This document shows positions 1 to 4,657 of a stretch of DNA of 5,490 nucleotides, piece after piece. Location: the NCBI GenBank assembly GCA_903938205.1, contig CAJACJ010000035.1:1-5490 (forward strand). Direction: 5' to 3'. This DNA comes from an uncultured bacterium. Lineage in GTDB: Bacteria > Planctomycetota > Phycisphaerae > Phycisphaerales > SM1A02. The translations under genes and the position numbers were made by a program. Position 1 is the first letter of the stretch; each line of letters opens with the position of its first letter. Below the pieces are notes generated by a model, which saw nothing but the letters and a program-made list of their open reading frames with translations, was not told where the DNA came from and searched no databases.

Positions 1-1407
1 ATTCCAAAGACAAACACGTTTTTCCGATTTGAGAAGGAGCATGGATTTGAGCATGCGGTGGAGTCGTGCAACGGCGCGGGTCTTTGTCGCAAGACGCAAC
101 CCACAGGCGTGATGTGTCCCTCGTATCGAGCGACGCTGGATGAACGCCATTCCACTCGCGGTCGAGGTAACGCGCTTCGTTTGGCGTTGTCGGGTCAAAT
201 GAATGACACTGGCGCAATCAGCGCGCCGGGACAAGCATGGAGCGATCCAGAAACAAAGGCCACGCTTGATTTATGTCTTTCGTGCAAGGCCTGTCAAAGT
301 GAGTGTCCAAGCAACGTGGACATTTCCAAAATGAAGGCGGAGTTTCAGGCGCAGGAATTCGCCGCGCTAGGAAAGATTCCGCTGCGTACGAAGTTGATTG
401 GCCGCATTCGCAGCGCAAATCGGCTTGGTTCACGCGTGTGGCCCATCGCCAACGCCGTGCTTGAATACACGCCGCTTCCACGGTTTATTCGCAGCATGCT
501 TGGCTTCCACGCGAATCGCACCATTCCAACTTTTGGACCGGCAACACACCGTTGGGTGGCGCGCAAGAATCGCGCGGTCAATGCCGACAATACTTCGTCC
601 ATACATGCAACTGGCAACGCGCGTAGTGGTGATCATCATGCGCGACCAACCGTGTTGCTGTTCGCCGATTGCTTCACCAATTTCAATGAGACCCACATCG
701 CGCGCCATGCGGTGGAATTGTTGGAGGCCTTTGGATATCGAGTGGTTATGCCGGACGCGGGTTGTTGTGGACGCACATTGATTAGTGTGGGAATGTTGGC
801 GGAGGCGTCGCGCACATGCGCGCAAACTGCAACAAATCTTGTGGCCGCGTTGCAGCAAGAAAATGCGGTGGCGCTTCTTGCTTTGGAGCCATCCTGTTTG
901 AGCGCCATCAAGGATGACTGGCTTGATTTACAAATGGCTGTTGAAGCAAAGCAACTCAATGCGTTGGCGGCGCGCAGCATGTTGGTGGAGGAATTTCTTG
1001 ACGCGCGTTGGAATGAACATCCGCGGCGACCTGAGATTGCGCCGGGACATGAAAGCGTGATTTTTCACGGTCATTGCCATCAAAAGGCGTTGTGGGGGTC
1101 GGAGTCGGGCGCGCGTTTGTTGCGGCGCATTTTCGGTGATCGCTTGACCGCGTTGGATTCTGGTTGCTGCGGCATGGCTGGCTCGTTTGGTTACTCCGCG
1201 CACCGCTACGACTTGTCCATGGCCATTGGCGAGCAATCCGTGTTTCCCGCAATCCGTAAAGCGCCTGACGCTGTTGTTGTTGCGCCTGGCACAAGTTGTC
1301 GGCATCAAATTCGCGATGGAACCGACGCGCTTCCGTTGCACCCCATTGAATTGATCGCCAAGCTTGTAGTGCAACATGAACAGGGCAATGCATCAGCGGA
1401 GCATTGA
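1..1407 (+). CDS. FAD/Fe-S oxidoreductase, YdiJ / glycolate-oxidase type, C-terminal part (5' partial)
   Basis: The reading frame is open from base 1, so the gene starts outside the window; the GTG at 58 is internal. 468 residues are visible. Seen: a first iron-sulfur cysteine cluster at residues 23, 29 and 39 (ESCNGAGLC, then MCPSYRAT, followed by the HSTRGR signature). A second CxxCxxCxxxCP cluster lies at residues 92-102 (CLSCKACQSECP). Two cysteine-rich CCG-domain motifs follow (DAGCCGRT near 255, DSGCCGMAGSFGY near 389), plus HGHCHQKAL near 359. This order is that of fused proteins of roughly 1000 residues in which an N-terminal FAD-binding domain of the D-lactate/glycolate dehydrogenase (GlcD) family is joined to a GlcF-like iron-sulfur domain. 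E. coli YdiJ is one such protein. They oxidise D-2-hydroxy acids and pass electrons through the Fe-S centres. The FAD domain is therefore inferred to lie upstream, outside the window. The exact substrate cannot be told. Residues about 185-215 form a weakly conserved linker. The stop is TGA, 54 bases before the receiver gene. Confidence 0.93.
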   Translation: MPKTNTFFRFEKEHGFEHAVESCNGAGLCRKTQPTGVMCPSYRATLDERHSTRGRGNALRLALSGQMNDTGAISAPGQAWSDPETKATLDLCLSCKACQSECPSNVDISKMKAEFQAQEFAALGKIPLRTKLIGRIRSANRLGSRVWPIANAVLEYTPLPRFIRSMLGFHANRTIPTFGPATHRWVARKNRAVNADNTSSIHATGNARSGDHHARPTVLLFADCFTNFNETHIARHAVELLEAFGYRVVMPDAGCCGRTLISVGMLAEASRTCAQTATNLVAALQQENAVALLALEPSCLSAIKDDWLDLQMAVEAKQLNALAARSMLVEEFLDARWNEHPRRPEIAPGHESVIFHGHCHQKALWGSESGARLLRRIFGDRLTALDSGCCGMAGSFGYSAHRYDLSMAIGEQSVFPAIRKAPDAVVVAPGTSCRHQIRDGTDALPLHPIELIAKLVVQHEQGNASAEH

Positions 1408-1449
1408 TTTGCGTGATGAAATCCCACGCATGGAAATTGCAACGCAAGC

Positions 1450-1455
1450 TACTAT
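1450..1455 (+). promoter_or_regulatory. Candidate -10 element (TACTAT) for a leaderless receiver mRNA
   Basis: TACTAT ends six bases before the ATG at 1462, so a transcript starting seven bases after the hexamer would begin on the start codon itself. No Shine-Dalgarno-like purine run precedes the ATG, and no good TTGACA-like -35 is visible 16-18 bases upstream. The same geometry recurs at scpA and kdsD in this window. Inferred from spacing only. Confidence 0.45.
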
Positions 1456-1461
1456 GCAGAC

Positions 1462-1941
1462 ATGGTCACACCGCAAGATGAATTAGAACAAGCGATTGAA
1501 CGCGAGCCTTCCAACGAGGAACTCAAGAGCGCCATTATTTTATTGGTGGATGACAACCTTCAAAATGTGGAATTGATGCAGGCTTGGTTGGAATCCATGG
1601 AGTGCAAGTTGTTCACCGCGCACGATGGCGTGGAGGCTATTGAGGCGGTGGGTCGTTGCAAGCCTGATTTAATTTTGCTTGATGTCATGATGCCGCGCAT
1701 GAGCGGTTTTGAAGTCTGTCGCAAAATCAAGCAGGATTCGGCTCTGCGCGACACGGTCATCATTATGGTGACGGCGTTAAATGAAGTGGGTGATTTCGAA
1801 CGCGCCGTGGAGTGCGGTTGCGACGACTTTCTCACCAAGCCAGTGAACAAGTTGGAATTAATCACGCGTGTGCGTAGTTTGCTTCGAGTGCGCTTGCTGA
1901 AGCGACGCGTTGAAGCGCTGCTTAAAAATCCGCCGCTATAA
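1462..1941 (+). CDS. Stand-alone response-regulator receiver-domain protein
   Basis: This 159-residue protein is a CheY-like receiver with no separate output domain. Seen: a 24-residue acidic N-terminal extension; the beta-1 strand and acidic pair IILLVDDN (Asp30, Asp31); the phospho-acceptor Asp74 in LILLDVMMPRMSG; the switch Thr104 in MVTA; and the conserved Lys126 in FLTKPVN. All residues for Mg2+ binding and phosphorylation are present, so it should accept phosphate from a histidine kinase. The C-terminal tail (about 138-159, LLRVRLLKRRVEALL) looks like a basic helix continuing alpha-5, as in receivers that normally lead into GGDEF or kinase modules, but it stops at TAA. ATG 1462 is the first possible start after an in-frame stop at 1417-1419. 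No histidine kinase is next to it, so its partner and output are unknown. It may follow the oxidoreductase by read-through or use its own promoter. Confidence 0.95.
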   Translation: MVTPQDELEQAIEREPSNEELKSAIILLVDDNLQNVELMQAWLESMECKLFTAHDGVEAIEAVGRCKPDLILLDVMMPRMSGFEVCRKIKQDSALRDTVIIMVTALNEVGDFERAVECGCDDFLTKPVNKLELITRVRSLLRVRLLKRRVEALLKNPPL

Positions 1942-1970
1942 AAACTAAACTGCACGCATTGCAATTTCAA

Positions 1971-1988
1971 AAATCGTGAAAGCGATTT
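1971..1988. terminator. Small hairpin, possible bidirectional terminator
   Basis: AAATCG (1971-1976) and CGATTT (1983-1988) form a 6-bp perfect stem with a TGAAAG loop, 29 bases after the receiver stop. On the plus strand it is followed by GCTTTTC. On the minus strand the stem runs directly into a T-rich end (CGATTTTTG), giving five T residues. It lies between two convergent genes, where a shared terminator is expected. The stem is short and A/T-rich, so this is only a moderate candidate. Confidence 0.4.
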
Positions 1989-2055
1989 GCTTTTCGTGTG
2001 ATTCATAAGACCAAAGCAACATTGGCGAGATGAAATATAAATAGGTTGGTGGGAC

Positions 2056-2090
2056 GGCGGCCTTCGGGGGTCAAGCCGCAGACCGCCGCC
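2056..2090 (-). other. GC-rich inverted repeat overlapping the end of the small ORF
   Basis: GGCGGC (2056-2061) and GCCGCC (2085-2090) can pair across a 23-base loop that contains the TGA stop of the minus-strand small gene. No T-run follows on the minus strand, so it is not a classic intrinsic terminator. It could slow transcription or simply reflect the GC-rich end of the coding region. Confidence 0.25.
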
Positions 2091-2274
2091 ACACAACTGC
2101 TGGGGTGTCGCCAAGCCGCGTCCAGTGGCTATCCACTCCGCGCGGCTCAAGCGTCATGCTTAAATGATCCAAGTATCGGCGAAGCGCGTGCCAGTCGAAC
2201 GTTGATAAAAATTCGCGCAGCGCTGAAGGGTTGATTCGTTGAATGGACTCGATCAATTGTTCTTTGCTCTGCAT
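2071..2274 (-). CDS. Small conserved-looking protein of unknown function (67 aa)
   Basis: I do not recognise a named family. From ATG 2274 the protein is 67 residues: an amphipathic helical N-terminal half (MQSKEQLIESIQRINPSAL, then REFLSTFDWHALRRYLDHLS), then a short basic, Trp-containing tail (TLEPRGVDSHWTR, GDTPAVVWRRSAA). There is no signal peptide, membrane segment or cysteine. The start was chosen because AAGGAG sits exactly six bases upstream (2281-2286), the only good Shine-Dalgarno in the window. An in-frame ATG at 2337 would give 88 residues (adding MCGTRHALFDEVSR and more) and cannot be excluded, since the AAGGAG would then encode Lys-Glu. The mixed, charged, non-repetitive composition argues for a real protein, and no other gene claims this stretch. 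The pattern LRRYLDHL...TLEPRG..S.W.R.GDTPAVV resembles small hypothetical proteins I associate loosely with Phycisphaerae; this is a memory, not a search. Confidence 0.65.
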   Translation of the reverse strand: MQSKEQLIESIQRINPSALREFLSTFDWHALRRYLDHLSMTLEPRGVDSHWTRLGDTPAVVWRRSAA

Positions 2275-2280
2275 CACGTG

Positions 2281-2286
2281 CTCCTT
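2281..2286 (-). promoter_or_regulatory. Shine-Dalgarno AAGGAG deciding the small-ORF start
   Basis: Read on the minus strand, AAGGAG is followed by a six-base spacer (CACGTG) and the ATG at 2274. Spacing and sequence are near ideal. It contrasts with the receiver, STAS, kdsD and scpA starts, none of which has a recognisable ribosome binding site. Confidence 0.55.
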
Positions 2287-2390
2287 GCCGAATTGGCGTG
2301 AGACTTCATCGAACAAAGCATGGCGCGTGCCGCACATTTTTTTCTATTTCAAAACAAATTTCGTGTTCATCACGCTTGCCTCTACAGCAT

Positions 2391-2420
2391 CTTGTGGCTG
2401 AGTTCACGTCGCGCCACAAG
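2391..2420 (-). other. 8-bp perfect inverted repeat (hairpin) downstream of the STAS gene
   Basis: CTTGTGGC (2391-2398) and GCCACAAG (2413-2420) are perfect inverted copies separated by 14 bases. On the minus strand the hairpin starts 24 bases after the STAS stop codon and lies upstream of the small ORF. No T-tract follows it, so it could be a weak or factor-assisted terminator, an mRNA 3'-end stabiliser, or a binding site for a dimeric protein. The rest of the 2275-2443 gap shows only an A-rich stretch around 2338-2360 (minus strand) that could hold a promoter for the small gene. Confidence 0.45.
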
Positions 2421-2443
2421 TAGCTTGGATTGGCTTGATTTGC

Positions 2444-2791
2444 TTAAGAAACTGGGCGAAATGAAAGTTTGGCCGCGTTGACATCTGGATAGACCTCAAA
2501 AATCTTGTCTAGCCTCGATAGCAGAATGGCTTGCACCATCATGCTGCGAAGTCCGCATAAACGGACCTGCGCCCCATGCTTCTTCAGCTTGTTATGAATT
2601 TGAAGCAGCGCGCCTAGGCCCATGCTGGACAAAATATCAAGCTTGGCGCAGTCCACTACAACTTGCGTGGCGCCGCTTTCAACATGCTTGGTGACTTCCT
2701 CAATCAGTTGCTGCGCGGTGCCGCGGTTCAGTCCACCATCGGCGGCCACAACCAAAATCAAACCATCGCGTTCAGTGATGTAGGTCTGCAT
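2444..2791 (-). CDS. STAS-domain protein, anti-sigma-factor-antagonist type
   Basis: This 115-residue protein spans a single STAS domain, the usual length for SpoIIAA/RsbV-type proteins. Seen: N-terminal beta strands (ITERDGLILVVAADGGLN), an acidic strand VVVDCAKLDIL (about 44-54), then the signature SSMGLGALLQIHNKL (55-69). Ser56, two residues before the Gly of GLG, aligns with the serine phosphorylated in SpoIIAA. A further strand follows (AQVRLCGL), then an alpha-helix ending in LDKIFEVYPD. In the family such proteins bind an HPK-like anti-sigma kinase and release a sigma factor or other target when unphosphorylated. No RsbW-like kinase or PP2C phosphatase is encoded here. The gene begins three bases after the kdsD stop (TAA TTC ATG) and has no Shine-Dalgarno, so translation is probably coupled to kdsD. 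The alternative is an MlaB-like STAS protein in lipid transport, but the Ser-Ser motif favours the phospho-switch type. Confidence 0.9.
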   Translation of the reverse strand: MQTYITERDGLILVVAADGGLNRGTAQQLIEEVTKHVESGATQVVVDCAKLDILSSMGLGALLQIHNKLKKHGAQVRLCGLRSMMVQAILLSRLDKIFEVYPDVNAAKLSFRPVS

Positions 2792-2794
2792 GAA

Positions 2795-3808
2795 TTAGTC
2801 CCGCACAACTTTCAACGCGATTAAATCTTGGATGTCAATCAAACCGATGGGCTTTCCGTCCGTGTCCACCACGGGCAGTTCATCCACGCGCAATTCTCGG
2901 ATCATGCGCACCGCATCGCGCACCAGCGATTGCGCGGGCAAACAACGAGGATGCTTGGTCATGCAATCGGCGATTGGTTTTTCAAGCGCCGCTGCGCCAT
3001 GTTGATTGATCAAGCGCCGCACATCACCGTCGGTCAAAATACCGGCGAGTCTTCCGTGCGTATCAACCACCATCAACGCGCCTGCGCGCCGACCTTCGCC
3101 GCATGTTTTCAGGGCGCTCTTCATGGTGGCCTCAAGCGGAACACAAGTTAGATTTTTTCCCACTTGAAAACGCAACGCCTCGCTGACGGGTCGCAAGCCA
3201 ATTCCAAGCATTCCACCCGGGTGAATCTTGTGAAAATCATCGGCTTTGAAATTATTCCTGCGCGCAACTGCAAGCGCCAACGCATCTCCAGCGGCCAACA
3301 TAGTGGCGGTGGTGGCGGTGGGCGCCAGATTCAGAGGGCACGCCTCTTCAATGTCGCCAAGAGAAATATGCACGCTTGAAATCTTGGCCAAGCTCGTTTG
3401 GTTGCTCTTGGAAATGGCAATCCGAGTCACGCCATCGGCTTTCAAAATGGCGGCAAAGTTCAGCAGCTCATCAGTTTCACCGCTGTAGGAAAGCAGCAGC
3501 GCGACATCGTTGGAGCGGATGCGCCCAAGATCGCCATGAACGGCCTCGGCGGGGTGCACAAAATGACTGGGTTGGCCAAGGCTTGCGAATGTGGCCGAAA
3601 GTTTGCTGCCAATCAGGCCGGACTTTCCCATGCCGCTGACCACAACATGTCCGTCACTTGCAGTGATCAAATCAATGGCCTTCACAAAGTCCAGCGAATC
3701 CGCGCTGTTGTGAGAAATTCTCACGGCAAGGCGCGTAATGGCCTCGGCCTCTGAGCGAAGGACATCGGAAATAAATGCTGCCTCGTCGGTCACCATCTTT
3801 TCGGTCAT
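2795..3808 (-). CDS. kdsD: D-arabinose-5-phosphate isomerase (SIS + 2 CBS domains)
   Basis: KdsD interconverts D-ribulose-5-phosphate and D-arabinose-5-phosphate in the cytoplasm, the first step toward Kdo, the inner-core sugar of lipopolysaccharide. The 337-residue protein has the family's normal length and order: SIS domain (about 38-180) then two CBS domains (about 212-270 and 283-335). Seen: VVSGMGKSGLIGSK (Lys62), the SYSGETDE loop (Glu114), EACPLNLAPT (Glu155) and the FHKIHPGG motif (His196). These four match, at a constant offset of three, the residues I recall as catalytic in E. coli KdsD (Lys59, Glu111, Glu152, His193). The usual HPGGALGR reads HPGGMLGI here. CBS motifs are GILTDGDVRR and LPVVDTDGKPIGLIDIQDLI. 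I start at ATG 3808, because TATCAT lies seven bases upstream; TTG 3814 would add only two residues. It is first gene of an operon with the STAS gene, and divergent from scpA. Confidence 0.95.
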   Translation of the reverse strand: MTEKMVTDEAAFISDVLRSEAEAITRLAVRISHNSADSLDFVKAIDLITASDGHVVVSGMGKSGLIGSKLSATFASLGQPSHFVHPAEAVHGDLGRIRSNDVALLLSYSGETDELLNFAAILKADGVTRIAISKSNQTSLAKISSVHISLGDIEEACPLNLAPTATTATMLAAGDALALAVARRNNFKADDFHKIHPGGMLGIGLRPVSEALRFQVGKNLTCVPLEATMKSALKTCGEGRRAGALMVVDTHGRLAGILTDGDVRRLINQHGAAALEKPIADCMTKHPRCLPAQSLVRDAVRMIRELRVDELPVVDTDGKPIGLIDIQDLIALKVVRD

Positions 3809-3815
3809 GTGCAAA

Positions 3816-3821
3816 ATGATA
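3816..3821 (-). promoter_or_regulatory. Candidate -10 element (TATCAT) for kdsD
   Basis: On the minus strand TATCAT ends seven bases before ATG 3808, with no Shine-Dalgarno between or before them. This fits a transcript with essentially no 5' leader. No convincing -35 is visible at 16-18 bases upstream. It shares the 48-base divergent region with the scpA start, so the two promoters lie within each other's upstream contact zone. Confidence 0.45.
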
Positions 3822-3844
3822 GCGAAAACAAGCGGCGACTTTGG

Positions 3845-3850
3845 TACAGT
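3845..3850 (+). promoter_or_regulatory. Candidate -10 element (TACAGT) for scpA
   Basis: TACAGT ends six bases before the GTG at 3857, the same placement as TACTAT before the receiver gene. No ribosome binding site is present. The -35 region (around 3822-3827, GCGAAA) is not consensus-like. A leaderless GTG start is inferred. Confidence 0.42.
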
Positions 3851-3856
3851 TTGCGC

Positions 3857-4657
3857 GTGGCAAGCGTCGACGAATATCTGGTCAAACTTTCGGCATTTGA
3901 AGGGCCGCTTGATCTGCTTTTGTTTTTAATCCGCCGCTCAGAGGTGGACATTCACGACATTCCAATCGCCGCCATCACCAATCAATATCTTGAGGTGTTG
4001 AAGTCGGCGCAGGACATGGATGTTGAGCAAGCGGGCGAATTTCTGGTGCTTGCGGCCACTTTGGTGGAGATGAAAAGTCGCTTGCTTTCGCCCAAGCCGG
4101 AGCATGATGAGTCGCAAGTTCTTCCAGATTCAAGCGCGCATGAGGATCCAAGGCGCGAATTGGTGCAGCAGTTGTTGGCGTATCAACGCTTTCGCACCGC
4201 GGCTGAAACGCTTGACTCGCTGCGCAATGAATTTTCAAATCGGTGGGCGGTTTCAGGAGTGGCGGGTGAAGTTCCAGCCGAAGACGGCGAGGCGACCACT
4301 GTTGAAGACGTCAAAGACATTGACATAGGTGATGTTCACTTGCTTGACTTGCTCGAGGCCTTTGAGCGCATCACTCTTGCCGTCGATTTCTCGCGCCTTG
4401 GCGAGCATCAGATTACTTTTGACGACACGCCCATTGGTTTGCATCAAGATGATTTGGTGGATCGACTTGCGCGTTCGCCAGAGAGGCGCATGCGTCTTGA
4501 CGCTATTTTCGAGGGACGCAATCGCATGGATCGCATTGGTTTATTCCTGGCGTTGCTTGAACTTGCGCGCGAGCAACGCATTCGCGTTCGCCAAGCGCAG
4601 GCGACCGAGCCGATCGAACTTGAATTAGTCGACAGCGCCGTGACGCTCACGCCGTAA
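3857..4657 (+). CDS. scpA: Segregation and condensation protein A (kleisin)
   Basis: ScpA is the kleisin that bridges the SMC heads and, with ScpB, forms the bacterial SMC condensin that folds and helps segregate the chromosome. The protein is 266 residues, within the family range. Seen: the N-terminal signature YLVKLSAFEGPLDLLLFLI (7-25) with DIHDIPIAAITNQYLEVL, and the second conserved helix EFLVLAATLVEMKSRLL (61-77), which contacts the SMC neck. An acidic, variable linker (about 134-156) follows, then the C-terminal winged-helix region (about 190-257: ITFDDTPIG, FEGRNRMDRIGLFLALLELA), which binds the SMC cap. GTG 3857 was chosen because the conserved domain begins a few residues later and a TACAGT box precedes it. 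An upstream in-frame GTG at 3809 would overlap the kdsD promoter and add 16 unconserved residues. scpB, commonly the next gene, is absent: the following gene runs in the opposite direction. Confidence 0.95.
   Translation: MASVDEYLVKLSAFEGPLDLLLFLIRRSEVDIHDIPIAAITNQYLEVLKSAQDMDVEQAGEFLVLAATLVEMKSRLLSPKPEHDESQVLPDSSAHEDPRRELVQQLLAYQRFRTAAETLDSLRNEFSNRWAVSGVAGEVPAEDGEATTVEDVKDIDIGDVHLLDLLEAFERITLAVDFSRLGEHQITFDDTPIGLHQDDLVDRLARSPERRMRLDAIFEGRNRMDRIGLFLALLELAREQRIRVRQAQATEPIELELVDSAVTLTP

Noticed and set aside
58..60. GTG at 58 as the start of the oxidoreductase
   Set aside because: The frame is open to base 1 with sensible sequence, and the start would fall right before the first Fe-S cysteine, removing the family's N-terminal FAD domain.
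2032..2045. AT-rich stretch (GAAATATAAATAGG) as a plus-strand promoter
   Set aside because: It has TATAAA-like content but no convincing downstream plus-strand gene; the plus-strand frame at 2046-2234 is a shadow of the minus-strand small gene.
1560..2150. A 196-codon open frame on the minus strand opposite the receiver gene
   Set aside because: It is mostly the complement of a receiver domain with all its key residues, and it runs across the hairpin and into the small ORF in another frame. The translation is Ser/Arg-rich without domain-like pattern.
2828..3754. Several plus-strand open frames of about 70-120 codons opposite kdsD
   Set aside because: kdsD carries complete SIS and CBS domains on the other strand; these frames are shadows with biased composition.
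3809..3856. Upstream GTG (3809) as the scpA start, and TTG (3814) as the kdsD start
   Set aside because: The extra residues do not resemble either family, the GTG-3809 extension would run through the kdsD promoter region, and the TAnnnT boxes fit the downstream starts.
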